Numbered from the stretch's first letter, positions 1-11,892 are shown. The stretch: DNA of 64,000 nt from Brachionus plicatilis (GCA_010279815.1 QEOQ01000690.1:432818-496817); one strand, 5' to 3'. Notes: generated by a model from the sequence alone, not told the origin. Numbers and translations: made by a program.

Positions 1-1572
1 GTCAATCACACTTTTTACAAATACTCTCAATTTCTTTTGTACAATATCCACACACTGCTTTTTTACATTTTGAACAAAAATTTGTCGCTTTATAATTACC
101 ACATAAACTAATTTGAACAAAATTTTATTTTTTTGAATTTAGTTAATTTAGAAAGCTATTTTTATTTTTTATGCTGGCAAAAAAATTATGCTCAAATAAA
201 AAAAATTTTGACTCTTTGACGCTTCTAGTGCTAAACTAAAATAAACAAATAATCCACAAATGTTTATCTTTCTGTATTGATCTTTAAATCTTGCACTAAA
301 TACTCAGAAAATTTTTAAAAATTAAAAAACTTAAAAAAAATCTCATTTTTCTTTAAACAATACCTTATAGAATGACTTTTTTAATTTTCGAAAAAAAAAA
401 AATCCAAATTAAAAAAAAAAAAAATTGTTACAATTTAAATTTTGTCCGAAGACAAAAGCTATCATCAATAATACTAGCAGAGGCAGATAGTGGCGTTAGA
501 TGTTGGCGCCATTTATTTGTTTTTAATGGGTCCGTATAAACACTTTGGACACAAACAAACTATCTTGTAGATCGGTTGCCCATTTGAGCATTTAATTTTA
601 TCCGACACATGAATATAAACAAAAATAAGTACAAATTTAATTGTCAACAAAACTAGAAATGATTAATGAATTTTGTTTCTTGAGTCCAAGATTTTTAGGA
701 CGCACTCATCCATCCGTAATTTGTTAATTAATATAATTTAATTAAATTTTGTTGTAACCAAGTCTCGCCCGTTGACTTTTGACCATATTTTTGACACGCT
801 TCTCAAAGCCAAAGCCTCAATGCATACTATTATCTTATTTGAGACGGCTCAGGCGCCCCCGGTCAAATTTGGCACTGCCAATTATGCAACTTAATTTCAG
901 GCCTTAAATGAGCTTTTAAAAACGAAAATATTCGAATTTAAATGCCTCAATTTAGTCACGTTAAATTCAAATTTAAACACCAGAATATTGAGGTGAAAAA
1001 ATTTGCCTTTCTCAACAAATTCCTATTAAATTAACATTAATTTAATTGTGAAAGAGCTATTAATCAAATGTACAACAACAAAAAAGTTGAATTTTTATGC
1101 AAATTACACAGATTTAGATTCCATTTTTTCATGTCAGACTAATTACTGATATTTGACAATTAAGAAAATGGTAAAATTAATGAATTTATTCTATTTGTTT
1201 TTATTGTGGCTTTTTAATCGATCTGCTCGAGCCAATAGAAGCAAGCGAGAGTCAGGCCAATCACAAAGCTAATTTAGACCTCTCTCCGAAGAGGAAATGT
1301 TTTGAATATGAATAGAAAATCGGTGAGTTCTTCTATTCAAACAATTTCTTTGTGAATATGTGATTGCACAATTTTGATTTCGGCAAGCTCTTTAGTTGAC
1401 AGCAACTTTTGAGTTCATTTGAGCGTTCAAATTAAATTTTCAAATCTCAAAGGTCTTTTTAGATCGCTCTGAGTTTTGTTCTTCTCTGATTAAATTGATC
1501 TAAACTTATCAACCCATCACTGGGCCGAAGTTTTCACGTGAGTTCAAAAAAAATTGAATTAGTTAAAAAAAG
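1..1572. other. Non-coding AT-rich DNA, no gene seen
   Basis: No open frame, splice-bounded coding block or RNA gene is recognisable. A slightly GC-richer patch at about 470-560 and another at 770-880 stand out from the AT-rich background, but neither reads as protein on either strand. They could be regulatory DNA or old repeat ends. Confidence 0.5.
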
Positions 1573-2720
1573 ATGTGGTATGTTCTATTGTGTTTTATAA
1601 AAATTTTAAATACAATTTTGAAAATGCATTGAAAATGAGCGATGGTTGAGATGCATTTTATTTTAGAAATATTTGGAGAAATTTTTGCAATGTAGCTCTA
1701 TTGGAATTAAATTTAGTGTTTAAACATAGATTATTTAGTTTTAGAAAATTTTAAGAGAAAAAAAATAAAATTCTATTACTTTGCTTTACTTTTACTTTAA
1801 CTAATTCTAAATAAAATTTTTGATCTTTTGACTGTTGAAAAAGGCAATAATTTAATTAGCTAAATTTTTTTTTTTAATATTTAAGTTGGTTTGATTTAAT
1901 TTTATACTCAATGCTTTAAAGAAGTAAAAAATTTTTAATTAAAGTACAATTTATAAAAAATTTAATGAATATGCCATCTTTTTCTTATTAAATGTTTTTC
2001 ACAATTTATCTAAAAAATCTTAAAAATCAACTGCTAAAAAATTTAGTTTACATTTAAAGGAATATTGAGAATCAAATCGAATCAATGTCAAATTACCCAG
2101 AGGATTAAAAATCATTTGGATATTTAAACTCGAGATTCCTTAAAAGCAATGTGATCAAGAGATTAAAATTGAAGTTTTTTTAAATTTTAGACATTAGCCA
2201 TTATTTAAAAAAAAAATCTAAAAAATTTGTTTTTTTAATTTTTAATCTGGGTTTTCTAACAATTTGAGCTTAATTTTCAATTAATTTGAATAAATCAATG
2301 ATTTATTAGTCTTTTATTAAAATTTCTTAAAAAATCATCTAAAACTAAATAATACTATATTTAATTTTAATAGAGTTTAAGCATTGAGTAAAAAATTAAA
2401 TCAAACCAACTTAAATATTAAAAAAAAATTTAGCTAGTTAAATTTATTGCCTTTTTCAACAGTCAAAAGATCAAAAATTTTATTTAGAATTAGTAAAAGT
2501 AAATTAAAGCAAAGTAATAGAATTTTATTTTTTTTCTTTTAAAATTTTCTAAAACTAAATAATCTATGTTTAAACACTAAATCTAATTCCAATAGAGCTA
2601 CATTGAAAAAATTTCTCCAAATATTTCTAAAATAAAATGCATCTCAACCATCGCACATTTTCAATGCATTTTCAAAATTGTATTTAAAATTTTTATAAAA
2701 CACAATAGAACATACCATAT
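1573..2720. repeat. Long inverted repeat (foldback-like element), about 1.15 kb
   Basis: The left arm (about 1573-1920) reappears as its reverse complement at about 2370-2720, with only scattered differences across roughly 350 bp. The outer tip reads GGTATGTTCTATTGTG at 1577 and its complement ends at 2716. The spacer of about 450 bp has no open frame. A single strand would fold into a very long hairpin. The form is that of a foldback or palindromic non-autonomous DNA transposon. I see no convincing target duplication, so the superfamily is open. Confidence 0.8.
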
Positions 2721-3050
2721 TCAATGAAAAATATTTTTTATTTAATTTTTTTGTTGTATTGAAAATATTGAACAAAAAATTGTAAAAAAAAAATGAAAAA
2801 AAAATACAATCAAATTCTTTATTTTTTGCTTTTCTGATTTTACCTTTATAAACTTTAATTCATCTTTTAATGAGTGTGTGAAAGTTTTTCTTTAATGGAT
2901 ATCTTGCTATATTTTTCTAAATTAACACTATTTGTACTGAAGCGATAAAAATTTTTTTTAAAAGTTTATTTAATAAATTTTTTAAATGACTTTGAGTAAT
3001 TTTTTGAGTAATTTTCCTTTCGCCATTGATAGATACATTTTTAAATACTT

Positions 3051-3233
3051 TTAGAGTTTAGATAATTTCAAAAAGAACAAATGACAAATATATTTTAGAA
3101 AAGTTACAAGCTTTGAACTGTCCACTACTGCAAATTCTTTAAGACAAGTGACTAAGGAGTTTTTAAAGTCAGGCATTCTTGAGCTTTCAACAAAGACATC
3201 AACGTAACGAGTGTATAATAAAAAATGGCACAA
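3051..3233 (-). mobile_element. Possible C-terminal scrap of a LINE (family B)
   Basis: The minus-strand frame contains YVDVFVESSRMPDFKNSL. This resembles the peptide YIDVFDESS...KFKNKL read from the LINE at 6840-6960. That pattern suits the tail of a Jockey/CR1-type reverse transcriptase protein. No other part of the element is visible here. Part of the block overlaps the next inverted repeat, so this is a weak call. Confidence 0.3.
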
Positions 3234-3570
3234 AATTTTAGTTTAATTTGCTATAAGAGTGGACAAGACCTTTAGCAATTTTTTTCAATATTTAAAATCA
3301 GACTGATCTCAGTTTTCAAAAAAATAAAAATTATATCATAAAGTTGAATTTTCAATAAGTTGTTAGTAAATAATGTACGAAACTTGATTTGGTTTGAAAT
3401 GGCTTGATATCATGCGTCGTCATGGATTTCAATACCTTAACTGATATTATTTTTTCAAAAAAGTATTTATTTTTTCAGCTATAAATTAGAAAAAAAATTT
3501 AAAGCCTTTGTTAAATAAAAATTTTTTAAGATAAAATTAATTTGTGCCATTTTTTATTCTACACCCATTG
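3207..3570. repeat. Short inverted-repeat element, about 360 bp
   Basis: AATAAAAAATGGCACAAA near 3217 is mirrored by the complement ending near 3563 (TTTGTGCCATTTTTTATT). The arms are about 30-35 bp and the interior is non-coding. Size and shape match the other 360-bp palindromic elements in this window, but the ends are not GG...CC and I cannot define a target duplication. Confidence 0.5.
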
Positions 3571-4351
3571 TTTCTTTCGAAAGGCTTGTTATCAAAGTAT
3601 TTTTGTGACTGAAATAATTTTTTGAGTATCTCATAAACAGTTTTTCTAGCCTTACCTGTATTGTATCTAATTTAATTTCTTCAATAAAATTATAAAAAAT
3701 TTCCTACGTGGTGTCAAAGGGGAGAAAGTAAATAGACCTGATTGAGATATTTTTAAGTACTTGTTAACTAGATAAGCACTTATTTTTTGTCCCTTTTTTT
3801 ATTCATTGTATCCTTCTATACATTTAAATTTTTCTAAGCAATAATTTTGAGCAAGCAGACTTAAAAGAGGGTTTTTTTGCCGCTCGGATAAGCCTGGGGA
3901 GATAACTCTCCTATATTATATTTAAAAAAAAAAGAAAAGTACTTGTAACCTTTGGATATTTGTTTTTGAGACTAGTTTTATAATAAAAAATCAATAATCT
4001 ATAATTGAACCCATGAGAGTATTATAAACCCCAACTAAATTTTTACCATTGAGTTTCCATGATTTATGGAACAGAATTTTGAATATAAATATACAAACAT
4101 TTTTTTTTTCAAATATTTATTAAAAATGTTTTTTTGCTTTTGAATAACAGTTTTTTAAAAAAATATTCAATATCAATTTAAAATTAAAGGACTCAACGAA
4201 GTATAGACAATAAGAATATAAAAAAGTAAAAATGTTTTCTGTACTTTTTTTTTTGTAATTTATCGAATTTTTAATTATTTTTTTTCGGCTTGGTGAATTT
4301 TTATACAAAAATTCCAATACAAAATTTAATTCGTAATAAAAATTTTCTTAT
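3571..4351. other. Non-coding AT-rich DNA
   Basis: Nothing convincing. A GC-richer patch at about 3878-3915 interrupts homopolymer-rich sequence. Small frames near 4120-4317 consist of Lys/Asn/Ile/Phe codons expected by chance in such DNA. Confidence 0.5.
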
Positions 4352-4750
4352 NNNNNNNNNNNNNNNNNNNNNNNNNNNNNNNNNNNNNNNNNNNNNNNNN
4401 NNNNNNNNNNNNNNNNNNNNNNNNNNNNNNNNNNNNNNNNNNNNNNNNNNNNNNNNNNNNNNNNNNNNNNNNNNNNNNNNNNNNNNNNNNNNNNNNNNNN
4501 NNNNNNNNNNNNNNNNNNNNNNNNNNNNNNNNNNNNNNNNNNNNNNNNNNNNNNNNNNNNNNNNNNNNNNNNNNNNNNNNNNNNNNNNNNNNNNNNNNNN
4601 NNNNNNNNNNNNNNNNNNNNNNNNNNNNNNNNNNNNNNNNNNNNNNNNNNNNNNNNNNNNNNNNNNNNNNNNNNNNNNNNNNNNNNNNNNNNNNNNNNNN
4701 NNNNNNNNNNNNNNNNNNNNNNNNNNNNNNNNNNNNNNNNNNNNNNNNNN
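4352..4750. other. Assembly gap (run of N)
   Basis: 399 unresolved bases. Any frame running through it is an artefact. The gap is flanked by poly-A/T-rich DNA, typical of scaffold joins in AT-rich genomes. Confidence 0.99.
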
Positions 4751-5519
4751 AAAAAAAAAAAAATTATTAAAGAAACGAATTATAAGAATTAATTAAAGAT
4801 TAATTCTTTTTTAAATAAATAAGAACATATTTAGTAAAAGAAAACCTAAAAAAAATCTACAAAAAAATTTAATTTTTTTTCTTAGTATGCAGATAAAACT
4901 GAATCATTCGGCTTTTGTTTTTTAGATGATTTTGGAGTTGGTTCTGATTCTATATCTGCTGAGTTCATGATAATGATCAAATGATCAAAGTTTAATTAAT
5001 TAAAATAATAAAAAAAGTAAAGATATTAGCTTTTTTTAATTATTTTTAAATCAAACTGGCGAAACAAAGTTAAATTTTGTATCGCAAACATTCAAATATT
5101 GATTAAGATTTTATTTTTACCTCTGATAAAGATCCATATAGTATTCTATCTAATTTGAGATCAAACAAATCATGTTTAAAAAATTTTAGTCACTTATTGT
5201 TAAAAAAATTGATAAAAAATACTTATTTATTTATATCAAAATCTAAAAATTTTGATTTGAAATTTACATTTGATCATGAACTTCAATATACCTTTATTTG
5301 AAATTTTTGAATTCAAAAGTATTTGTATCTACCATTTAAAATACTATTTTAAAAAAGAAATTTCAATAATTAATTCCAAATAAGTAATACAATGAAAATA
5401 AAACTTTACAAAAAATCAATTAAATAAATAAAAAATAGATTTTAATAATAGATTGAGAATTTTTTTTTCCAATTTTTTGTTTATTTTCAATCATGTTACA
5501 TTAAAATTATTTAAATTAA
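4751..5519. other. Non-coding AT-rich DNA
   Basis: Poly-A follows the gap, then AT-rich sequence without a supported gene. Confidence 0.45.
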
Positions 5520-6900
5520 TTTGAAGATTTGTTTTTAATATCTAAAGATAAACTTCTTGAATTGAAACCTCAAGATGTCTTTTTTGACTGTTCACCAATA
5601 TCCTTATCCAAGGACCAATTTTCAATTCAAGCTTATAAAAGAGTAATAAAAGCTATTGATCAAACAGCTTTAGGAGACTCCCCAAACATTGATCAATCTT
5701 TTTTATCTTAATATGGAAACATTGTTAACATTATAAATAACGATCTTAAAAAATTGCAGCTGTGGCTACAAAAATTGAGGCTAAAGATGTCTCCAGAAAA
5801 ATTAAGCTAAATTTTTTACTCTAGGAAAATCAATAAGCTAAGTCTAATACTTTTTGGAAAGCAAATACCCTACACTGACCCCCCAGTCTTCCTTGGAATA
5901 AAATTTGACCAAAGTCTTTGTTTCAATTCCTTGATTGAATTCATTCGTTCTAGATGTCATGATCGCGTAAATTTAATTAAAATTTTGTCACACAGATCGT
6001 GGAAATTAAGTTAAAAAAACCTTAATTGGAGTCTTTAATGCACTTATAGGTTCCATTATAGAGTATAGTTTTTTCATCCTACAGTGGTGTTACGATAACT
6101 GTATTTTACTATTTTTTACTATATTTTACGTAAAATATCGTAAATTTACGTAAATTTACTATATTTTTCGTAAAATATATTTTATAGGTTTTTTAAAATT
6201 TTATAAATATTAGCGATTAAATATTTTGTATAAAAAAATCAGTTAAAAATGTATATAATTTTTTTTTTTAAATTGTCATTATTTTCCGTTTTTTTACTCT
6301 TTTTAATTAAAATTGACCAAAATTTACCATAATTTACGTAAAAAAAGGTAAAAAAAAGTAAAACTTACAATTTTTTTTGTTTCTTTAAAAATAAAAAACT
6401 AAAAAAAAAACAAAAAATTTTTAAAAAATGTCAAAATTTCGGAAATTTTGGTTTTCACTATTTTTTACTATATTTTACGAAGAATATAGTAAATTTACGT
6501 AAAATACCGTAAATTTCCTAAATTTTACTTTGGCAATTTTACGAAAATTTACGTAAATTTTCGTAAATTTACGATATTTTACGTAAAATATTGTAAAAAA
6601 TAGTAAAATACAGTTATCACCGTAACACCACTGTATTCCGTGTCTCCCAGACCAATATTCAAAAACTGCAAGTAATTCAAAATACATGTTATTAGTCAAT
6701 CTATCACTTACCATATGACACACCGTCTTTTCAACTTTCTGGCCTTCTCGAGGGCCAAAAGGTTGAAAGAATTGAGTCTAGACTTAGAATTCTGCTCGAA
6801 AAGTACATAAAAAAAGTTTAATATGTAATTACTTCACTCAAACAGGAATATATTGATGTTTTTGATGAAAGCTCATGAAGTTCTGAACTTAAACTCTCCG
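5520..6900 (+). mobile_element. Decayed non-LTR retrotransposon (family B), RT thumb and C-terminal region
   Basis: Translated pieces follow the order expected in a Jockey/CR1-like reverse transcriptase after the catalytic palm. First comes a frame around 5529-5711. Next is NDLKKLQLWLQKLRLKMSPEK near 5735, the usual 'WxxKWrLxisPxKt' block. VFLGIKFDQSL follows near 5890, the 'YLGI.lD' block. After that comes an IGSIIEYSFF-like end at about 6050. The reading resumes at 6640 with a QTNIQKLQVIQNT-like stretch. In-frame stops and frameshifts show it is dead. The gap at 6082-6633 is a later hAT-type insertion. It lacks the YADD catalytic part, the endonuclease and an intact tail. Confidence 0.75.
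6082..6633. mobile_element. Palindromic hAT-type MITE, 552 bp, inside the LINE
   Basis: The ends are CAGTGGTGTTACG...CGTAACACCACTG, a classic CAG-type hAT terminus. The inverted arms continue through TAACTGTATTTTACTA and a dense set of TTTACGTAAA-like palindromic motifs. The LINE reading is interrupted exactly here and resumes after 6633. The flanking 8-mers are TCATCCTA and TATTCCGT, so the target duplication is mostly eroded. No transposase is encoded. Confidence 0.8.
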
Positions 6901-7261
6901 GTATTATAAAATTCAAAAACAAATTGAACAAAAATTTTTCCTTTTTTGATGAATTAAAATTAAAGTTAATAAAATATACTTAAAAAAATAATGCAACAAA
7001 GTGAAACATTCTTTGTTTCAACTTTTTTACTTAAAATAATTTTTCTCATGTTTTAATAAAATATCAATAATATTTAAATTGATTATTGGTCTAATTTACT
7101 AAAAAAAAGAAAATGTTGATTTTATTTTGGGTCAAAAAGGTGCAATAAAGTATGTTGCACTATGTTGCATTATTTTTTGAAGTATATTTTATTAGCTTTA
7201 ATTTTAATTCATCAAAAAAAAGAAGAATTTTTTTCAATTTGTATTTGAATTTCACAATACC
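6900..7261. mobile_element. Palindromic MITE with GG...CC ends, 362 bp (copy A)
   Basis: Almost the whole element is a palindrome. GGTATTATAAAATTC at the left is matched by GAATTTCACAATACC at the right, and arms of about 110 bp enclose TGCAACA...TGTTGCA motifs. The flanking 9-mers AAACTCTCC (6891-6899) and AAGCCCTCC (7262-7270) agree at 7 of 9 positions, suggesting an old 9-bp target duplication. G-initial termini and 9-bp duplications are features of Mutator-like (MULE) elements. No coding capacity. Confidence 0.75.
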
Positions 7262-8052
7262 AAGCCCTCCTTTGTAAAGTTTCAAATGAGTTTTTCCGTA
7301 ACATTTCCAATTTCTCTTTCAACTTTTAATGTCATTTTAATTAATTAAAATTAAATTTTTATGGACACTTTTTTTAAAAATTTTAAATACCAGTGTCGAA
7401 AGGAGTTTTATTACTCAAAGCCATTTTTAAATTTTAAAAAAACTAATTAAAATAAAGAAATTTTTTAAAATTAGACAAAAATAAGTAGCTAAAAAATCCT
7501 TACATTTAACCAGAGTTGTTTAAAAGTCATTAAGTCAATTTCAAGTCAAGTCTTTTGACTTGACAATTATTTGAAATTTTTTTTCACGAAGACTTAATTT
7601 TTAAAAAATAATCTTTCAATTCAAGTCAATCAAGTCAAGTCAAAAGAGTTCTCGGTATGTGCTTGAGAATTGCCTGTAAGAGTAAAAAACACTTTTTCTC
7701 TTTAAATATGCTTTACTTTTCTCTTTTGATTCAATTTAACAATAAAGTTTCTTTAAACTTAAACTAATATTTTATTATTAATCCAAATCCAGAATCTTAT
7801 CACATTTAAGAATCGAACAGAATAAATGTCAAATACAATCATGTGATTTAAAATAATAAATCAATAAATATTTTGATATTTTTCTCAAAATTAGTTAATT
7901 TTTTTGAGATCAACAGGTCAATCCCTAAAAATTTCTACACTTAAGATTTGAATTTTCAGTAATATCAATTTATTTTTTCCAGATTTTGTAAAAAAAATCT
8001 ATAAACATTAATTCGATGAATTTTTTTTTAGATAAAAATTTTCACTTTGCTT
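7262..8052. other. Non-coding spacer with a partial hAT-MITE at 7511-7655
   Basis: At 7511 the terminus CAGAGTTGTTTAAAAGTC starts a block of repeated AAGTCAAGTC words ending in degenerate sequence near 7655. It belongs to the family seen intact at 39756 and 41654, but its right end is not recognisable. The rest is AT-rich without a gene. Confidence 0.5.
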
Positions 8053-8061
8053 TTATAATTT

Positions 8062-8423
8062 GGTTTTGTGAAGTTCAGTACAAAAGAAAAGAACAAAGTT
8101 TAAAAAAATAAATAACTTTTTTTCTAAAGGTTTAAACTTAATTCTGTAAGTGCAACATAGTGCAACATTCAAAGTTGCATCAACTGTAAAAGTCTGCTAA
8201 TGATGTGCAAAATCTCTGCAAAATGCAGTCCGCTCGATTTTATTGAAATCTAATTTCTGCTAAACTCTGCAAATTTAGCAGACCTTGATATTTGATGCAA
8301 CTTTGAATGTTGCACTATGTTGCACTTACAGAATTAAGTTTAAACCTTTAGAAAAAAAGTTATTCAATATTTTTACATTTTTTTCTGTTCTTTTTATCAT
8401 TTTGTACTGAATTTCACAAAACC
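8062..8423. mobile_element. Palindromic MITE with GG...CC ends, 362 bp (copy B)
   Basis: GGTTTTGTGAAGTTCAG at the left is mirrored by CTGAATTTCACAAAACC at the right. The arms are over 130 bp, with a long near-identical stretch around TAAGTGCAACATAGTGCAAC. It is flanked by an exact 9-bp duplication TTATAATTT (8053-8061 and 8424-8432). It shares the TGCAACATAGTGCAACA core, the GGTnTTGTGAA tip and the exact length with copy A. It has no ORF and lies about 340 bp upstream of the membrane-protein gene. Confidence 0.9.
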
Positions 8424-8764
8424 TTATAATTTTTATTAAAAGTTGAGCCTTCAAAAAACTTTTAGTTGACTCTGGAATTTAGTCCTAAAATAAATTTAAA
8501 GCTTTCTTCTAACGTCAAAATTTTTACGCAAAAATTTTGCTTTCTAATTTTCAGTAAATAATATTATTGCTTCAATTAAAAGTTTCAAAATTCATTTTAA
8601 AATTTTACTTTTAGTGAAAATATATAGCACTTATTTATTGTTCAAAAAATCAATAAAGTTATTGGAAAATTTCTATAAAGCCAAGGCGGAAATTGATTTT
8701 ATTTCAGCATCATAATTTAGAATTTTTTTTAATTTAATTTTTTCAGAAAAAAAATTTTTTTCCA

Positions 8765-9413
8765 ATGGTTGGAAAAATAGGAATTTTATTTATATTTTTG
8801 ATTTCAGAGGTACATAAACTCATAGATTAATCAAAATATTTATTGATAACAATATTATCTTAGTTTTTAGGTATTGAAGGGACATTATGTAAATATTATC
8901 CTTTTCATCCAAAAAACAAAACAGTCTCTTATATTGAGTAAATTTTTTGTTTAATTCAAAAATTGAGAATAATTTTTTCCATAGCTGTGAAAATGAATGC
9001 TGTGGAGGAACACTTCCAGTCACTAAAGAAAATTTGTGTTGTTTGACAAAAAAATTATGGATCATTTATCCTATTGTAGCAATTTGTGTAGCCATTACTT
9101 TCATCATTATTCTGATAATTTTGTGCACAAAATATAAAAGGCCTAAAAGTAATTTTTAAGATTTTTTTTTAAATAAAATAATTTTTTTTTAGAAAGGGTA
9201 AGCTCACAACAAGTTGCTAACCAAGTTTCTGGCAATTTAAACAATGGTTTTGAGCCTGAGATGTTTTCTGTTCAGAAAAATGACCTACCGCCAGCATATG
9301 ATGAAATTGTTTTTTTTCAGAATTCTAAATCAACTGTTGAGATCAAAAATGATAGTGATCAAATTTTACCGGTACTTCCCGGAATGATATGTCCTTCAAA
9401 CGATAAAAAATAG
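8765..9413 (+). CDS. Small type I membrane protein, Cys-rich ectodomain and PPxY tail (VOPP1/WBP1-like)
   Basis: Four exons join cleanly: 8765-8809, 8864-8937, 8985-9148 and 9193-9413. All sites are GT-AG, phases match throughout, and the result is 167 residues. Residues 1-15 (MVGKIGILFIFLISE) look like a signal peptide. The short ectodomain has clustered cysteines (CKYYPF, CENECCGG, NLCC) and a possible N-glycan site NKT. A single membrane segment spans about 66-86, followed by a basic stop-transfer CTKYKR. The cytoplasmic tail carries LPPAYDEI (PPAY at 126-129), the kind of motif bound by WW domains of Nedd4-family ligases. CxYY, CCG and CC just before one helix plus a PPxY tail recall the VOPP1/WBP1L family (endosomal WW ligands); Shisa-like proteins are an alternative. 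AATAAA occurs near 9478. Confidence 0.8.
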
Positions 9414-9906
9414 TCCCTGGCTATTTAAATATTAATTTTTAATAATTTGATACTAACTTTTTTTTTAAATTTAAAAAATAAATGAACAATAATACAAAGA
9501 AAAAAATATTCATGTATAATTTTTAATTAACAATACCGACCTTAGGTATCATAAGGCTTGAAATTATGCTCTCGTAATTGGGACAATAAAAAAATAATCT
9601 TTTTTTTTATTTTTTATTATTTTTTTTTATTAATAAATCAATATCGATTTTTAAGATTTTCTTTAGAAGTCATTCAAAATAAACAGGAATTTAATAAGTT
9701 ATTTTATTAAAAAATAAATAAAATTCCAATGAAAATAAAAAACTAGACGAAGGAAAAAATGCTTTCGATCTTTTGTTTTTTTTTGATGGTTTTGAACTTT
9801 TTTCAGTTTGTATTTTCTTTTTTGGAATCACAAAAGAATTTTTATCAAAATTGGCTACGGGTTTAGTGAAGGATTTTTATCAGAGGATTAGTGATTTTAA
9901 AATAAG
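9414..9906. other. 3' flank and AT-rich spacer
   Basis: Contains the probable poly(A) signal of the preceding gene at about 9478. Otherwise no feature is supported. Confidence 0.5.
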
Positions 9907-9914
9907 ATATTAAT

Positions 9915-10274
9915 GGGAGGAAGACAAAATATAGAAAGACAAAATATAGAATACTAATATATGTAAAAAAATATAGAAAAATTTAATTATATTATTAAAA
10001 TAATATATTTGAGACTTTTACTTTGTATTAATTAGTGACAGATTATAAAAGTGAGAATATTGAAGCATTTTTAGAAGGTTTAGGAAATAAATTACTAATT
10101 GACAAAGAAAAAAAATTGAAATAAAAATTAATTAGACTATTTTTTTTTCTACATTTTTTTTTCCAGGTAAATTCTACATTTTTTTTTCTACATTTTTTTT
10201 TACAGGTAAATTCTATATTATCCAATAAAAAATCTTTTTCTACATTTTGTCTTTCTATATTTTGTCACACTGCC
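9915..10274. mobile_element. Inverted-repeat MITE with GG...CC ends, 360 bp (copy G)
   Basis: GACAAAATATAGAAAGACAA near 9922 is mirrored at the right end by TTGTCTTTCTATATTTTGTC before CTGCC at 10274. It is flanked by an exact 8-bp duplication ATATTAAT (9907-9914 and 10275-10282). The interior has short direct repeats containing CAGGTAAATTCTA. Length and G-initial ends resemble copies A and B, but the arm sequence differs, so it is a separate family or subfamily. Confidence 0.8.
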
Positions 10275-10282
10275 ATATTAAT

Positions 10283-11892
10283 TTAATATTTTTTTAAATT
10301 TAATAATTTATTAAGTTCTTATGAACAAATTTAATGATATTCGTAGGTATAGTTAAAGATGTTTTTTTAATTACTGAGACCATACACAATGAATTTTCAA
10401 AACGTTTCTAGAATAATCCATAAAAGTGCCAGGCTTTCATAAAGTAAGAGATAAAGACTCACGAAAAGACAAAAAAAAGTTTTCAGTATTCCTTAGTTGT
10501 TGAATACATTTTACAATCGACTTTTTTCGTTGTTGGGCAGCACCCTAAGAAGGAAAATTTATAAGTTACATTATCTTGAAAGTATTTCAAATAACATAAT
10601 TTTATTTTTTGGAAAAATATAAAAACAACATATAAAGCCAAATCAATCATAAATTTTTAATTGATTTTCTTTTTTATGTTTTCTGTTAATTGCTTTTTTT
10701 TTATTTATTTTAATAGATTGTTCTTTGATTTTCCTAAAACAATATATTTAATTTTTTATTACGAAATTGATTTATTTTTTAAACTCCAACATGTAAAATT
10801 GAAAAGGCTTTGATAAAATTATAATCCCTTATTTAAACTAAAAGATAATCAAACAATTGGTTATTCATTTTTTCCCAAAAAATTTTATTTAATTTTTTTC
10901 ACAGATCAGAAAAAAAACTTTAATTCATAAACATTTTTAAATTTCTAAAAAATAATTATGATTAAATAATATAAGCAAATATTAAAGATTTAAAATTTGT
11001 TAAAATAAATTGGTTGTGCATGGTGTTTCGGTAAAAAATTTCTCTTATCCTTAGCCATTACAATACTGTTTTGGAATTTTTAGATATTTTGAATAAATCT
11101 TTTTTAATAAAATTTGTAATAGTTGACTCAAAATAAAAGATCCAGAACCTACATCAGAGGTGATAAGCTTGTGTTTGTTTTTATCTATCAAGGAAGTCTT
11201 TTGACAAAGGATTAGGCAAGAAATTCTTCTATTAGAAATAAATTTATTGAATTAATTGGCAAAAAATTATTAATTATATATTTACTTATTTTATTAACTT
11301 GTTTATTTATATAATTATTTATTTATGTTGTTATTGGCACATAGTCTATAATCTGATTTACGTGTTCTGCGCTGTAAAAAATCACTGCCCTATGAATTGG
11401 ACTTATTTTCGATCAATACAGCAAAAACTTTTTATGGAGCCTAAACTTGCACAAGTTGTCCTACTGAATACTAAAGACTAGATGGATTTTTCAAAAGAAG
11501 CCATTTTCAAATTTATTAAACCGGTGATGAAAAAGTATATTTTTTAATAATAATTAACAATAATAATTTTTTATTTGTTATTAATAATTATAACTTCAAA
11601 ATTTAACTATATATTATTTTTAAAGATCATTCTTTTGAATTTCTTATATAAAAGTAACTCTTGAAAAAATTTTGACGAATTAAATTATCTGACATTTTTT
11701 TTGTAAACAAACAAAATTTTTTACTTAAAAAATTTTGTAAAATTTTAATTTATCTTATTAAATTGAATTCTGGAAGGCTAACATTAAGTGAAAGGAATGA
11801 ACATGTAGTTCTGCAGCAACTAGGGAAACTCATCATTCGTTTAACAATATTTTCTTCAAATATTTTGATCTCGTTAATGAATGTTTTAGCTC
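10283..11892. other. AT-rich spacer, one doubtful small ORF
   Basis: No supported gene. A 60-codon plus-strand frame at 11299-11481 ends with FMEPKLAQVVLLNTKD and is a little less AT-driven than its surroundings. It has no recognisable domain and no clear splice partner, so I do not call it a gene. Confidence 0.4.

Noticed and set aside
4290..4796. 168-codon plus-strand frame
   Set aside because: It runs through the N gap; only about 35 residues are real sequence.
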